Source: an uncultured Roseicyclus sp.
GTDB taxonomy: Bacteria > Pseudomonadota > Alphaproteobacteria > Rhodobacterales > Rhodobacteraceae
Reading direction: 5' to 3'
Assembly: GCA_947494975.1 (NCBI GenBank)
Contig: CANLXA010000002.1
Span: 1 to 64,000, forward strand
DNA: 64,000 nucleotides
In this document: positions 43,378 through 54,003 of the stretch, in pieces
Layout of the letters: every line of letters starts with the position of its first letter
How positions within the stretch are numbered: position 1 is the first letter of the stretch
Translations under genes and position numbers: made by a program
Notes under the pieces: model-generated
The model's database searches: none
What the model was told of the DNA's origin: nothing
What the model saw: the letters and a program-made list of their open reading frames with translations, nothing else

Positions 43378-44903
43378 GTTGGATCCTCGCCGCCCCCATC
43401 ATCATCCCTTTCGCCACCGCAGTGCTGGCCTTCCTCTTCCGCCACGGGCCGGAGGGGCGCTGGATCTCGGTCTTGGGCAGCGCCGCGCTTCTGATCTCGG
43501 CGGCGATCCTCATGACGAACGTGCTGGCCGACGGCGTCTTGGCCGCGCAGATGGGCCAGTGGCCCGCGCCCTTCGGAATCACATTGGTATCCGACCTTCT
43601 CTCTGCCGTCATGGTGGTGATCACGGGTATCACCGGCCTTGCGGTTGCGATCTATGCCTTGGCTGACGTGGATGAGCGCAAGGAACAGCTTGGGTATCAC
43701 GCCCTTTATCAGGTGCTCCTGGCCGGCGTTTGTGGCGCCTTCCTCACCGGTGACCTCTTCAACCTATACGTCTGGTTCGAGGTGATGTTGATCTCGTCCT
43801 TCGGCCTTCTGGTCATGGGAGGCAATCGGCAGCAGCTTGATGGCGGGATCAAATACGTCACGCTCAATCTGGTTTCGACGATCCTGTTCCTGTCCGGCAT
43901 CGGCCTTCTCTACGGGATGACCGGGACGCTCAACATGGCGGATCTGCATTCCGCTGTTCAGCGGGTCGAAAACCCCGGCCTGCTGGTGGTGGTTGCGGTG
44001 ATGTTCATGATTGCCTTCGGGGTGAAAGCCGCGGTCTTCCCGCTCTTCTTCTGGCTGCCCGCCAGCTATCACACACCCACGATTTCCGTCTCGGCGATCT
44101 TTGCGGGGCTGCTGACCAAGGTTGGTGTCTACGCGCTCTTCCGGATGTTCACGCTTGTCTTCACCACGGACGTCGCCTACACCCACACGATCCTCCTCTG
44201 GGTCGCGGGCTTCACCATGGTGACGGGGGTTCTTGGCGCCGCTGCGATGAACGATTTCCGCCGCATCCTGAGCTTTCATATCGTGAGCCAGATAGGCTAC
44301 ATGATCCTTGGCCTGGCGCTCTTCACGCCGCTGGCGTTAGTGGGTGCGGTATTCTATCTGGTGCACCATATCATCGTGAAGGCGAACTTGTTTCTCGTGG
44401 CGGGCGTCGCGCGGCGTATCGCCGGCTCCACGGAGCTGAACCAGATCGGCGGGCTTTACAAAACCGCGCCTTTATTGGCGCTTCTCTTCCTCATTCCGGC
44501 CTTCTCCCTTGCAGGTTTTCCGCCTTTGTCCGGGTTTTGGGCAAAGTACGTTCTGGTCAAGGCCGCGTTGGAAGATGGTGGGTATGTGATTGCCGGTGTG
44601 GCCCTAGTCGTGGGGCTTCTGACGATCTATTCGATGACAAAGATCTGGGGCAATGCGTTTTGGAAACCGCACCCTGCGGGTGTTCATCCTACCCTCTCAA
44701 GCATCGCACCAAAGGATCGTGCCGCGCTGATCCTGCCGATTGCGGCGCTGGCGATCCTGACATGCATCATCGGCCTTTTCCCGGAACCCTTCATTCAGTT
44801 CGCGACCGCATCCGCCGATCAGCTTCTGAACCCTGATGCCTATATCCAAGCCGTGCTTGGTGCTGACGCGCCCGGCCTTGCGCTGGCAGAGGTGACGCCA
44901 TGA
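43374..44903 (+). CDS. mrpD: Mrp Na+/H+ antiporter subunit D, 509 aa
   Basis: A NuoM/NuoN-like subunit with about 14 helices. The key glutamate in LYVWFEVMLISSFGLL and the lysine in AFGVKAAVFPLFFWLPASYHTPT are present, as in functional proton-channel subunits. It overlaps mrpC and mrpE by 4 bases, so the complex is made in a coupled way. Confidence 0.94.
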   Translation: MSWILAAPIIIPFATAVLAFLFRHGPEGRWISVLGSAALLISAAILMTNVLADGVLAAQMGQWPAPFGITLVSDLLSAVMVVITGITGLAVAIYALADVDERKEQLGYHALYQVLLAGVCGAFLTGDLFNLYVWFEVMLISSFGLLVMGGNRQQLDGGIKYVTLNLVSTILFLSGIGLLYGMTGTLNMADLHSAVQRVENPGLLVVVAVMFMIAFGVKAAVFPLFFWLPASYHTPTISVSAIFAGLLTKVGVYALFRMFTLVFTTDVAYTHTILLWVAGFTMVTGVLGAAAMNDFRRILSFHIVSQIGYMILGLALFTPLALVGAVFYLVHHIIVKANLFLVAGVARRIAGSTELNQIGGLYKTAPLLALLFLIPAFSLAGFPPLSGFWAKYVLVKAALEDGGYVIAGVALVVGLLTIYSMTKIWGNAFWKPHPAGVHPTLSSIAPKDRAALILPIAALAILTCIIGLFPEPFIQFATASADQLLNPDAYIQAVLGADAPGLALAEVTP

Positions 44904-45376
44904 ATATCTTTGCCCTGAACATTGCGCTGGCCGTCATATGGGCGGCGCTGACCGGCGAGATCACCCTGATGAACCTGCTGGTGGGCTTTGCCCTTGGCTC
45001 CGCGGCGCTCTACGTCACCCGCCCGCTTTTTCCGGGATGTGATCGTTACTTCACCCGCGCCACCCGGTGGATCATGCTGATCGTCACCTTCCTGTGGGAG
45101 CTTGTCGTTTCCTCCATCCAGGTCGTGTGGGACGTTCTCACACCAGCGCACAAGGCGCGGCCTGGCATCATCTCCGTGCCGCTCGATATTCAGGGCGAGA
45201 TGGAGATCCTCGTGCTCACCAACTACATCTCGCTCACCCCCGGCACGCTGAGCCTTGACGTGACTGAGGATTGCAAGACGCTCTATATCCACGCGATGTT
45301 TGCCGATGACCCCGACGAAATCCGGCGGTCGATCAAGCAAGGTGTCGAGCAGCGCGTGAAGGAGGCGTTTGAATGA
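44900..45376 (+). CDS. mrpE: Mrp Na+/H+ antiporter subunit E, 158 aa
   Basis: Two or three N-terminal helices are followed by a cytoplasmic domain with TNYISLTPGTLSLDV, the MrpE hallmark. Length is normal. It overlaps mrpD and mrpF by 4 bases each. MrpE has no complex I counterpart and is thought to help in sodium transport or assembly. Confidence 0.93.
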   Translation: MNIFALNIALAVIWAALTGEITLMNLLVGFALGSAALYVTRPLFPGCDRYFTRATRWIMLIVTFLWELVVSSIQVVWDVLTPAHKARPGIISVPLDIQGEMEILVLTNYISLTPGTLSLDVTEDCKTLYIHAMFADDPDEIRRSIKQGVEQRVKEAFE

Positions 45377-45696
45377 GCCCGGTTCTGACCATCGCCATCG
45401 ATATCTGCTTTGTCCTCGTCATGCTGGGGGTCGTGGGGGCGTTCGTTCGGCTGGTCCGGGGCCCCAGCCTGCCGGACAGGATCGTGGCCCTTGATATGAT
45501 GACGATCCTGATCGTCAGCTTCTGTGGCCTCTACGCGATCCAATCTGGTGAAACGGCCTTTGTGGACGTCGCCATCGTATTGGCCTTGATCGGGTTTCTC
45601 GCGACCGTCGCGCTCGCCCGCTTCGTCGAGCGTCGCCAGATCCGCGATGATCGTGGCAAGTCATCATCTCGAAGCCGAGGGGAGGGCGCGAAATGA
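45373..45696 (+). CDS. mrpF: Mrp Na+/H+ antiporter subunit F, 107 aa
   Basis: Three helices with the family motif VRLVRGPSLPDRIVALDMM and a C-terminal FVERR tail. Size and order fit MrpF. The last about 20 residues are a charged extension. It overlaps mrpE and mrpG by 4 bases. Confidence 0.93.
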   Translation: MSPVLTIAIDICFVLVMLGVVGAFVRLVRGPSLPDRIVALDMMTILIVSFCGLYAIQSGETAFVDVAIVLALIGFLATVALARFVERRQIRDDRGKSSSRSRGEGAK

Positions 45697-46025
45697 TTGC
45701 CGATTACATCATGGCTGGTTTGATCCTGCTTGGCGGTTTCTTCTGTTTCGTCGCGGGGCTTGGCGTGCTGCGCCTGCCCGATGTGCTGATCCGGATGCAT
45801 GCGTCCACCAAGGCCGGCACGCTTGGCGCTGGCCTGATCCTTGCTGCCGTCGCAGTCTTTTTTGCCGATACAGCAACCATCACCCGGGCGGTTGCCACGA
45901 TCGTATTCCTGCTGATCACCGCCCCGGTTGCGGCCCATATGATCGGGCGCGCCGCGTTCCGGTCCGGCGTGCCGCTCTGGCGCACGAAGATCGAAGAGGG
46001 TGCCGAGGAGACGTTACAGCGATAG
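45693..46025 (+). CDS. mrpG: Mrp Na+/H+ antiporter subunit G, 110 aa
   Basis: Three helices with LGVLRLPDVLIRMHASTKAGTLG, the MrpG signature. It is the last gene of the operon. A metallophosphatase gene is convergent 45 bases further on, and no clear terminator is seen between them. Confidence 0.93.
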   Translation: MIADYIMAGLILLGGFFCFVAGLGVLRLPDVLIRMHASTKAGTLGAGLILAAVAVFFADTATITRAVATIVFLLITAPVAAHMIGRAAFRSGVPLWRTKIEEGAEETLQR

Positions 46026-46070
46026 GCCTGCGGGCTCTATTCCAGCGCGCCGTCGCCGTTTTGACGCAGG

Positions 46071-46883
46071 CTAGGTTTGCAGGAAATCGTAGCGCCCATC
46101 GGGCCGGATTGCGCAGGCCGTCAGGCGCCCTGTCCGCCACGCGCCGGTATCGGTGGCGATACGCCCCTCATGGGCAAGTGGTGCGTCCATTTCCGTGTGG
46201 CCGTGGGCAACCCAAACCCCGTCCGCGCGCGTAGCGCCGTCAAATTCCGGATGTCCCCATAATAAGACGCGGGCTGACTGCTCATCCATCTGATGCGCCG
46301 GATCCGCTCCTGCATGAACCGCCCACAGGTTCCCGGATGTCCAACTCAGCGGCAGGTTCTCCAGCCATGGCACCGTGCCTTTGGGCAAACGGCGGCGCAG
46401 GGAATGGGCGGCGGCCGGGAAGGCGTCGAATTCCGCCCCATTTTCCAGATCTGCGGTGGCGACCCCGAAGCTGCGCAGAGTTTCCGCGGCGCCTGCGCGC
46501 ATCCAGCGCGGTCCCCGCGTGGCCGGGTCCGCGAGGAAATCGAGCATCATGCGCTCGTGATTGCCCATCAGGCAGGTGACGTTGTCCGGGTAGCTTTCCT
46601 GTAACTCCCGCATCCGGGCCAGAACAACGGCGGAATCGGCGCCCAGATCGATATAGTCGCCCACGAAGACAAGCTGCGGATTTTCCGCCGCCGTCCCGCC
46701 AATATGCGCGTCGATCAATTCCAGCATCAATTCCAGAAGGTCTGCGCGGCCGTGGATATCGCCTATGATGTAAGTTGCCTGCGCCGGGCACGGCAAATCT
46801 TGCGCATCGGCTGCCGGTCTGTCCGCTGCCGGGTTGGTCTTGGATTTCCGCCCCAGGATGGACCGCATCGCCTTCAACATCAT
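46071..46883 (-). CDS. Calcineurin-like metallophosphoesterase (Ser/Thr phosphatase type), 270 aa
   Basis: Two-metal phosphoesterase with all core motifs: GDIHGR, GDYIDLG, GNHE, and later histidines in WAVHAG and VAHGHTEM. The family includes PrpA/ApaH-like enzymes acting on phosphoproteins or dinucleotide polyphosphates, and the substrate here is unknown. It stands alone, convergent with mrpG. Confidence 0.88.
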   Translation of the reverse strand: MMLKAMRSILGRKSKTNPAADRPAADAQDLPCPAQATYIIGDIHGRADLLELMLELIDAHIGGTAAENPQLVFVGDYIDLGADSAVVLARMRELQESYPDNVTCLMGNHERMMLDFLADPATRGPRWMRAGAAETLRSFGVATADLENGAEFDAFPAAAHSLRRRLPKGTVPWLENLPLSWTSGNLWAVHAGADPAHQMDEQSARVLLWGHPEFDGATRADGVWVAHGHTEMDAPLAHEGRIATDTGAWRTGRLTACAIRPDGRYDFLQT

Positions 46884-46927
46884 TCATCAGGTGCGCATTC
46901 TGGCGGTCATTGGCAAGAGGAAAGGCG

Positions 46928-49447
46928 CTATTCGCGCGCCCTGAGGACCCGCGCAGGACGAGCAGCAAGGGGGCGCCACGCAAAGGCCAGGCCCGCGATC
47001 AGCGTGGCAAGCGCGCCGCCGATAACGATGGCCAGCGCCGAGATTGGTTCAAACCTGTAATCCGTGTCCATGACAAAGGTCATCACCGCCCACCCACCCA
47101 GGGCGCCCGTTGCAATGGCCACGATCCCGGCCGCCGCGCCAAGCATGGCGGCACGCATGGCGAAGCTGCGCAACACGGTCCCCCGTGAAGCGCCAAGTGT
47201 TTTCAGGACGGCCGCCTCGAATACCCGTCGTCGTTCCCCGGCTGCTGCCGCCCCGATCAAGACGATGAAGCCGGTGAGCAGGGTCGCCGCCGCGGCATAG
47301 GACGTGGCCGACGCGATCCCACGCAGGGCTTCGGCCACCTGATCCAGCGCATCCCGCACACGGATCGCCGTAATGTTGGGTGCGGCGCTGGCCACGTCAC
47401 GCAGGATCTGCGCCTCGGCCTCAACCGCTGCGTAGACGGTAGCGATATGGGTATGCGGCGCACCGGCCAGGGCCGCCTCGTTCATCGTCAGGATGAACCC
47501 GATCCCGGCATTCTCGAACGACACTTCACGCAGGGCGGCGATCTCGGCCTCGATGTCACGGCCGAGGATGTTGACCGTTATCGTATCGCCAATGCCGAGC
47601 CCGATCTCCATCGCCTCTTCCGCCGCGAATGCGATCAGAGGTGGCCCGGAATAACCATCCGGCCACCACGCTCCCGCGATGATTTCATCATCAGGCGGGG
47701 CCCCGGCCATGTATGTCACGCCCCGATCGCCTTGAATGACCCAATGGTCCCCCGCCACGTCCGCGGCGCGCTGCCCGTTGATCTGCGTTATGATCCCACG
47801 CAGCATTGGCGCGGTGTCGACCCGGCTGACTGTAGGATCGCCATCGACGCGGGCCAGAAAGGGCGCGAGTTGATCGGGTTGGATATCGACGAAGAAGTAG
47901 GACGGCGCTACATCGGGTAGATCACGCTGAATGGCGCTGCGCAGGTTTGTGTCGATCTGGCCGACCGCCGCCAGAACAGCCAATCCCAGCCCGAGCGAAA
48001 GTACCACGGAACCGGCTTCTGATCCCGGACCGCCCACCGCCCCAAATGCGGCGCGCAGGGCCGTGCGGCCCCTTGCCATTCGTCCGCGCGCCAGATGGCG
48101 GGCCAGCATCCGGATCGCCCAGGCCGAGATCGCCAATATGGCCAGAGCGCCCATCAGGCCCGCGGCCGTGCCCAAGGCTAGTCTTGGAATGCCCGACAGC
48201 CAGACAGCCGCTGCCACCAAAATGGCAGCCAGCACGCCGGTTTGCGCCACGAATATTGGTTCTGGCCACTGCCTTGCCCCGCCCGAAGCATCGCGAAACA
48301 GGGCGGCCGCGCGCACTTGGCGCGTCCGGGCCAGTGGCCAAAGTGTGAAGATGAGAGCGGTCAGCGCCCCGTAAAGCGCCGCCTCTGCTAACGGAGCCGG
48401 ATAGACACTGATCGCCACCGGCACGGGCAACTGCGCTTGGATCAGCGGGCCGAACAGGATCGGTGCACCGGCCCCCAGAAGCAGACCGAGGGCGATACCG
48501 ACCAGCGTCAGCAAACCCACCTGCGCGAAATAAGCCGCAAAGATCACGCGCGCTTCGGCCCCAAGCGTTTTCAACGTTGCGATGGTGGCGATCTTTCCAT
48601 CGAGGTAGGCCCGTACGGCAGACGATACGCCCACCCCGCCCACGGCCAGCCCGGCCAAGCCGACAAGCACCAGAAACGCGCCGATACGATCGACGAATTC
48701 CGCCACGCCGGGCGCGCCGTTTCGCGCATCGCGCCAACGAGCGCCGCTGGCCTCAAATGCTTGCGCATCAGCCTCCAGCGCCGCGATGTTGTGCCCGTCG
48801 GGTAGGGCCATCCGGTACTGGCTGTCGAAGAGCGTTCCGGGCTGCAGAAGACCTGAGCCGTCAAGCCCATCCAGAGTGACGATTGTGCGCGGCCCCAGCC
48901 CGAAGCCCGAAGCCGCCCCGTCTGGTTCGTCCACCAAGGCAGCACGGAGCTCGAATTCCCGCGTTCCAAGGCGAAAGCGATCACCGACCTGCAAGCCGAG
49001 CCGGTCCATCAACAAAGGCGCCATGACGGCACCGGGCAAGTCGCCGGTTTCCAGCGCTTCGGCCACCGATATCGGGGGATCAAGGCCCGCTTCGCCATAA
49101 AGCGGCCAGTTGTCATCCACGCCACGAACCTGCGTGAGCCCGCGTTCCGGCACCTCTCGGTCCACCACAACCATCGATCGGAAATCGACGGTTTCCGACA
49201 CCGCGACGGCGATGCCCTCCATGAACGCCCGCTCTTCAGGGGCGGCGAAACGGTAGGTGAACGACATCTCGGCATCTCCGCCAAGGATCACCGCACCTTC
49301 GCGGGCCAGGCCCTCCTCGATGGAGACGCGCACCGATCCGACCGCCGCAATCGCCGCCACGCCGAGGGCGATGCAAGCCAGAAACACGCGGAACCCGCGC
49401 AGACCACCGCGCAGTTCGCGCCGGGCGATGCGCAGGGCGACGCTCAT
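46928..49447 (-). CDS. FtsX-like ABC transporter permease (YbbP type), 839 aa
   Basis: Large permease with an N-terminal helix, a periplasmic MacB-like domain, and two FtsX blocks of helices (about residues 260-480 and 690-830), the layout of YbbP. It overlaps the ATPase gene by 4 bases. Together with that ATPase and the divergent arylesterase it matches the ybbA-ybbP/tesA arrangement of E. coli. Such systems move or pull substrates at the inner membrane; the cargo is unknown. Confidence 0.9.
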   Translation of the reverse strand: MSVALRIARRELRGGLRGFRVFLACIALGVAAIAAVGSVRVSIEEGLAREGAVILGGDAEMSFTYRFAAPEERAFMEGIAVAVSETVDFRSMVVVDREVPERGLTQVRGVDDNWPLYGEAGLDPPISVAEALETGDLPGAVMAPLLMDRLGLQVGDRFRLGTREFELRAALVDEPDGAASGFGLGPRTIVTLDGLDGSGLLQPGTLFDSQYRMALPDGHNIAALEADAQAFEASGARWRDARNGAPGVAEFVDRIGAFLVLVGLAGLAVGGVGVSSAVRAYLDGKIATIATLKTLGAEARVIFAAYFAQVGLLTLVGIALGLLLGAGAPILFGPLIQAQLPVPVAISVYPAPLAEAALYGALTALIFTLWPLARTRQVRAAALFRDASGGARQWPEPIFVAQTGVLAAILVAAAVWLSGIPRLALGTAAGLMGALAILAISAWAIRMLARHLARGRMARGRTALRAAFGAVGGPGSEAGSVVLSLGLGLAVLAAVGQIDTNLRSAIQRDLPDVAPSYFFVDIQPDQLAPFLARVDGDPTVSRVDTAPMLRGIITQINGQRAADVAGDHWVIQGDRGVTYMAGAPPDDEIIAGAWWPDGYSGPPLIAFAAEEAMEIGLGIGDTITVNILGRDIEAEIAALREVSFENAGIGFILTMNEAALAGAPHTHIATVYAAVEAEAQILRDVASAAPNITAIRVRDALDQVAEALRGIASATSYAAAATLLTGFIVLIGAAAAGERRRVFEAAVLKTLGASRGTVLRSFAMRAAMLGAAAGIVAIATGALGGWAVMTFVMDTDYRFEPISALAIVIGGALATLIAGLAFAWRPLAARPARVLRARE

Positions 49448-50133
49448 TCGGCGGCGTCCCTCAGCGCGCTGTCCAGATGCCCATCGCGCAGGCGCACCTC
49501 ACGGTCGCAGCGCGCCGCCAAGTCGGTTGAGTGGGTTACAAGGATCAAGGTTGCGCCGTGACGGTCGCGCAGATCCATCAGAAGGTCCATGATCTGTGTG
49601 CCGGTGGAGCTGTCGAGGTTGCCGGTCGGTTCATCGGCCAGAAGGATATCGGGGCGCGGCGCGGCGGCGCGGGCCAAGGCGACCCTTTGCTGTTCGCCGC
49701 CAGACATCTGCGACGGGTAATGCGCCGCGCGGTGGCCAAGCCCCATGGCCTGCAACTCCGCTTCCGCCCGCTCAAACGCATCGCTGACCGACGCCAGCTC
49801 CAATGGGGTTGCGACGTTTTCCAAGGCTGTCATCGTGGGGATCAGGTGGAAGCTTTGGAACACCACCCCCATATGGTCCCTGCGAAACCGAGCCAGTTCA
49901 TCTTCGGACATCATGGTCAAGTCGTGGCCGAGTGCCGTGACTATGCCGCCGGTGGCCCGCTCCAGACCGCCCATCAGCATCAGGAGAGACGACTTGCCAG
50001 AACCCGACGCCCCCGTCAGCGCCAACGTTTCGCCCCGCTCGACCTCCAACGTGATGCCGTGCAGAATATCGACGCGGCCAGCATTGCCGTCGAGCGACAG
50101 TTTCGCATCGGTAAGGGAGAGGATCGCCGCCAT
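49444..50133 (-). CDS. ABC transporter ATP-binding protein (YbbA/LolD type), 229 aa
   Basis: ATPase with Walker [11 protein letters not shown], the signature [14 protein letters not shown], Walker [13 protein letters not shown] and a switch histidine in LVTHS. The chosen start is the ATG at 50133; the longer upstream frame lies in the divergent arylesterase gene and is not conserved in kind. The start codon shares the bases CATG with the arylesterase start on the other strand. Confidence 0.92.
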   Translation of the reverse strand: MAAILSLTDAKLSLDGNAGRVDILHGITLEVERGETLALTGASGSGKSSLLMLMGGLERATGGIVTALGHDLTMMSEDELARFRRDHMGVVFQSFHLIPTMTALENVATPLELASVSDAFERAEAELQAMGLGHRAAHYPSQMSGGEQQRVALARAAAPRPDILLADEPTGNLDSSTGTQIMDLLMDLRDRHGATLILVTHSTDLAARCDREVRLRDGHLDSALRDAAE

Positions 50134-50821
50134 GACTAAACGCTTTCGTTCCTTTGGTTTACTGGCATATGGGGCCGTGCGCCGATGGGGCAAGGTGGCA
50201 TGTCTTGCGTGTGTGGCCACACCGGCCCTGGCGGAGCCGACCACGATCGCGGCCCTCGGCGATAGCCTGACGCAAGGCTACGGCCTGGTTCAGGAAGAGG
50301 GGTTTGTGCCGCAACTGGAAGGTTGGTTACGGGCGCGGGGCCACGACGTGGTTGTTGTGAATGCGGGCGTGTCCGGAGACACGACGGCGGGCGGCCTGGC
50401 CCGCGTGGACTGGACGCTGACCCCCGAGGTTGACGCCATGATCGTCGCATTGGGCGGCAATGACCTGTTGCGCGGCCTCCCCCCCGAGGCCTCCCGCGCC
50501 AATCTTGCAGGCATACTGGACGCGGCGGAAGCGGCGGAGGTTGAAGTGTTGCTGGTCGGCCTGAATGCGCCGGGGAATTATGGGCCGGACTATCAAGAGG
50601 CCTTCAACAGCATGTATCCTGAACTGGCCAACGCCTATGGCGTGCTGCATGCGGAGAGTTTCCTGTCCGGTCTGCAAGACGCGGTTGAGGGCGATCGGGC
50701 CGAAGCGGTCCGGCGTTACATCCAGGCCGATGGAATCCATCCGAATGCCGCAGGTGTCTCGGTGATCGTGGAGGCCCTTGGTCCGCTGGTTGAGGTCCTG
50801 ATCGCGCGTGCCCAACCCTGA
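50132..50821 (+). CDS. SGNH-hydrolase arylesterase (TesA-like), 229 aa
   Basis: Periplasmic esterase/thioesterase. A signal peptide ends at about residue 34 (VATPALA), followed by the block I motif ALGDSLTQGYG, block II GVSGDTT, block III LGGNDLLRG and the catalytic pair DGIHPNAAG. The ATG at 50132 has GGGAGAGGA upstream; GTG codons some 16-22 codons later could give a shorter signal peptide. It is divergent from the YbbA-like ATPase, as tesA is in E. coli. Confidence 0.9.
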   Translation: MTKRFRSFGLLAYGAVRRWGKVACLACVATPALAEPTTIAALGDSLTQGYGLVQEEGFVPQLEGWLRARGHDVVVVNAGVSGDTTAGGLARVDWTLTPEVDAMIVALGGNDLLRGLPPEASRANLAGILDAAEAAEVEVLLVGLNAPGNYGPDYQEAFNSMYPELANAYGVLHAESFLSGLQDAVEGDRAEAVRRYIQADGIHPNAAGVSVIVEALGPLVEVLIARAQP

Positions 50822-50949
50822 CCGACCACCGGGGCCATCGAGCTCTACGGTGGGGAGGGGACGATAGAGCCGCAGAGCGAAGAAAACCGAACGGAAAAAT
50901 TGACAAAACGAACATGAGATGAAAGACCAATTCCATGGAGGGGCGCGAC

Positions 50950-52518
50950 ATGGATAAGCCGTACGACCTGTTCGTGATTGGTGGCGGCATCAATGGCTGC
51001 GGGATCGCGCGGGACGCGACTGGCCGCGGCCTGAGCGTATGTCTGGCTGAAATGGGCGATCTTGCCGGTGCCACGTCGTCGGCCTCCACCAAGCTGTTCC
51101 ACGGCGGGTTGCGATACTTGGAGTACTTCGAGTTCAAGCTGGTGCGCCACGCGCTGGAGGAACGAGAAATCCTGCTGCGGGCCATGCCGCATATTTCATG
51201 GCCGATGCGTTTTGTCTTGCCGTTGAGTAAGGACATGCGGTTTGACAACACCACTCCCACATCCAAGATCCTCGGCGCCGTGATGCCATGGATGAAGGGG
51301 CGGCGGCCCAATTGGCTGATCCGGCTGGGGCTGTTCTTGTATGATAATCTTGGGGGGCGGCAGATCCTGCCCGGTACGAAATCGGTCTCGCTTGACGGCA
51401 CACCGGAAGGTGCACCGCTGAAGGACCGATTTACGAAGGCTTACGAATACTCCGATTGCTGGGTCGAAGATTCGCGCCTCGTGGTTCTGAACGCGCGGGA
51501 CGCCGAAAACCGGGGCGCGCGCATCCTTGTCGGAACTAAGGTGGTGAGCGCGGAGCGGGACGGCGACGTCTGGCGCATCGAGTTGGACGGAGACGCCGGG
51601 GCGGAGACGGTGTTCGCGCGAGGTCTGGTCAATGCCGGGGGCCCGTGGGTCGCCGAGGTGGTGCGAAACGTGGCACGGCAGAATTCCAGCGAAGGCGTGC
51701 GCCTCGTGCGCGGATCCCACATCGTGACGCGGCGGCTTTACGACCACGACAAATGCTATTTCTTTCAGGGTACGGACGGACGCATCATTTTTGCGATCCC
51801 GTACGAGACGGATTACACCCTGATCGGTACCACGGATGCGGAGCATCTGGAAGATCCGCGCACGGCGGAATGCACGCCCGCTGAGCGGGACTACCTGCTC
51901 GACTTCGCCAATGAGTATTTCGCCAAGACCCTGACCGCCGAAGATGTGGTCTGGACCTATTCCGGCGTCCGTCCGCTCTACGATGACGGAGCAAAATCCG
52001 CGACGGCCGCGACGCGGGATTACGTGTTGTCGCTCGACGATGCAGGTGCGCCGATGCTGAATGTCTTTGGTGGCAAGATCACAACCTATCGTGTGCTGGC
52101 GGAGGATGCGTGGGAGAAGCTGGCCCCGTTCTATCCTGATGCGGGTGGTCACTGGACTGCGGGCGTGCCCCTTCCCGGCGGCGATTTTGCGGTGGAGGGT
52201 GTGTCCGCCTTGATTGCCGATTTGCAATCGTCCTACCCGTTCCTGACAGATCGTTGGGCCAAGCGGCTGGTCCGTGCCTATGGCACCGAGGCGCGCATTC
52301 TGTTGGGTGACGCGACATCTCCGGCCGATCTGGGCCGCGACTTTGGCGCAAGCCTGACCGAGGTCGAAGTGCGCTGGCTGATGACCCGCGAATATGCCCG
52401 CTCGGCAGCTGATGTCGTCTGGCGTCGGTCGAAACTTGGCCTCAAACTGACGGCGGATCAGATCGCCGCGCTGGATGAGTACATGGATGCGGCCGTGGCC
52501 CCCGAGGCCGCGCAATAG
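50950..52518 (+). CDS. glpD: Glycerol-3-phosphate dehydrogenase (aerobic, FAD), 522 aa
   Basis: Oxidises glycerol-3-phosphate to dihydroxyacetone phosphate and passes electrons to quinone. The FAD site FVIGGGINGCGIARDATGRG is at the N-terminus, with SSASTKLFHGGLRYLE and GGKITTYR further on. Length fits GlpD. The ATG at 50950 follows GGAGGGG; an ATG five codons upstream lacks a good site. glpK follows 12 bases later. Confidence 0.94.
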   Translation: MDKPYDLFVIGGGINGCGIARDATGRGLSVCLAEMGDLAGATSSASTKLFHGGLRYLEYFEFKLVRHALEEREILLRAMPHISWPMRFVLPLSKDMRFDNTTPTSKILGAVMPWMKGRRPNWLIRLGLFLYDNLGGRQILPGTKSVSLDGTPEGAPLKDRFTKAYEYSDCWVEDSRLVVLNARDAENRGARILVGTKVVSAERDGDVWRIELDGDAGAETVFARGLVNAGGPWVAEVVRNVARQNSSEGVRLVRGSHIVTRRLYDHDKCYFFQGTDGRIIFAIPYETDYTLIGTTDAEHLEDPRTAECTPAERDYLLDFANEYFAKTLTAEDVVWTYSGVRPLYDDGAKSATAATRDYVLSLDDAGAPMLNVFGGKITTYRVLAEDAWEKLAPFYPDAGGHWTAGVPLPGGDFAVEGVSALIADLQSSYPFLTDRWAKRLVRAYGTEARILLGDATSPADLGRDFGASLTEVEVRWLMTREYARSAADVVWRRSKLGLKLTADQIAALDEYMDAAVAPEAAQ

Positions 52519-52530
52519 GGAGGCGAAAAA

Positions 52531-54003
52531 ATGACCCAAATCCTAGCCATCGACCAAGGCACGACTTCATCCCGCGCGATTGTGTTCGACGGCGATCTAC
52601 GCCCCCGGGCGAGCGCCCAGAAGGAATTCACGCAACATTTTCCCGCTTCCGGTTGGGTCGAACACGATCCGGATGAAATCTGGGATACGGTGCTGGAGAC
52701 GTGCCGTGGCGCGCTGGATAAGGGCGGCGATGTCGTCGCTATCGGTATCACCAATCAGCGTGAGACGGTTGTGCTGTGGGATCGCGAAACGGGTGCGCCC
52801 GTGCACAATGCCATCGTCTGGCAGGATCGCCGCACGGCGGAGCTTTGCGCGCGCCTGAAGGCCGACGGCCATGAGCCGATGGTTCAGGAGAAGACCGGCC
52901 TGCTGCTAGACCCATATTTTAGCGGCACCAAGCTGGCGTGGCTCTTGGATAATGTGGATGGCGCCCGGGCCCGCGCCGAAGCTGGAACGCTGGCCTTCGG
53001 CACCATCGACAGCTTCCTGATCTGGCGGCTGACTGGGGGTACGCGCCATGTAACGGATGCGACCAATGCGGCGCGGACGCTTCTCTACAACATCCGTGAC
53101 GGGCGGTGGGATGACGAGATCCTGTCGATGCTGAACATACCCGCCGCGATCCTGCCGGAGGTGCTGGACAGTGGCGCGGATTTTGGCGAGACGACGCTTT
53201 TCGGCGACGCGTTACCGATACTGGGCGTGGCAGGCGACCAGCAGGCCGCAACCGTCGGGCAGGCATGTTTCCAGCCGGGCATGTTGAAGTCGACTTACGG
53301 AACCGGTTGCTTCGCGTTGTTGAACACGGGCGACACGCTGGTGGCGTCACAAAACCGGATGCTGGGGACCATTGCGTATCAGTTCGATGGCCAGCCGACC
53401 TATGCGCTGGAGGGTTCCATCTTCATCGCAGGTGCGGTCGTGCAATGGCTGCGTGATGGATTGAAGATCATCGACGATGCCTCCCAGAGCGCCGGACTGG
53501 CGGAGGCAGCGGACCCCACGCAGGCGCTCTACCTGGTGCCGGCTTTCACCGGTTTGGGGGCACCTTATTGGGATCCGGATGCGCGGGGTGCCATTTATGG
53601 GCTGACGCGCAATTCCGGCCCGGCCGAGATCGCGCGTGCCGCGTTGGAATCGGTCGGGTTCCAGACACGGGACCTGTTGGAGGCGATGCTGGCCGATTAT
53701 GACGGCGGCGATGGCGGCAACGTTCGCGTGGATGGCGGTATGACGGCCAGTGACTGGACCATGCAGTTCCTGTCGGACATCCTTGGTGCACCCGTGGATC
53801 GCCCGCAGGTGCTTGAGACCACGGCGCTTGGAGCGGCATGGATTGCCGGGCACCGCGCCGGGATTTATCCCGATCAGTCGGGGTTCGCCGCCACATGGGC
53901 GCTGGACAAGACGTTCGAGCCTCGGATGGACGAGGCGACCCGGGACGCCCGCTATGCGGGGTGGAAAGATGCGATTGCACGGACCTTGAGCGCCCATGGC
54001 TGA
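52531..54003 (+). CDS. glpK: Glycerol kinase, 490 aa
   Basis: Phosphorylates glycerol. [17 protein letters not shown] begins the first FGGY domain. [36 protein letters not shown] and the C-terminal [21 protein letters not shown] are all typical of GlpK. A GGGAGGCG site precedes the ATG. It overlaps the nitrilase-like gene by 8 bases, making a three-gene operon with glpD. Confidence 0.96.
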   Translation: MTQILAIDQGTTSSRAIVFDGDLRPRASAQKEFTQHFPASGWVEHDPDEIWDTVLETCRGALDKGGDVVAIGITNQRETVVLWDRETGAPVHNAIVWQDRRTAELCARLKADGHEPMVQEKTGLLLDPYFSGTKLAWLLDNVDGARARAEAGTLAFGTIDSFLIWRLTGGTRHVTDATNAARTLLYNIRDGRWDDEILSMLNIPAAILPEVLDSGADFGETTLFGDALPILGVAGDQQAATVGQACFQPGMLKSTYGTGCFALLNTGDTLVASQNRMLGTIAYQFDGQPTYALEGSIFIAGAVVQWLRDGLKIIDDASQSAGLAEAADPTQALYLVPAFTGLGAPYWDPDARGAIYGLTRNSGPAEIARAALESVGFQTRDLLEAMLADYDGGDGGNVRVDGGMTASDWTMQFLSDILGAPVDRPQVLETTALGAAWIAGHRAGIYPDQSGFAATWALDKTFEPRMDEATRDARYAGWKDAIARTLSAHG

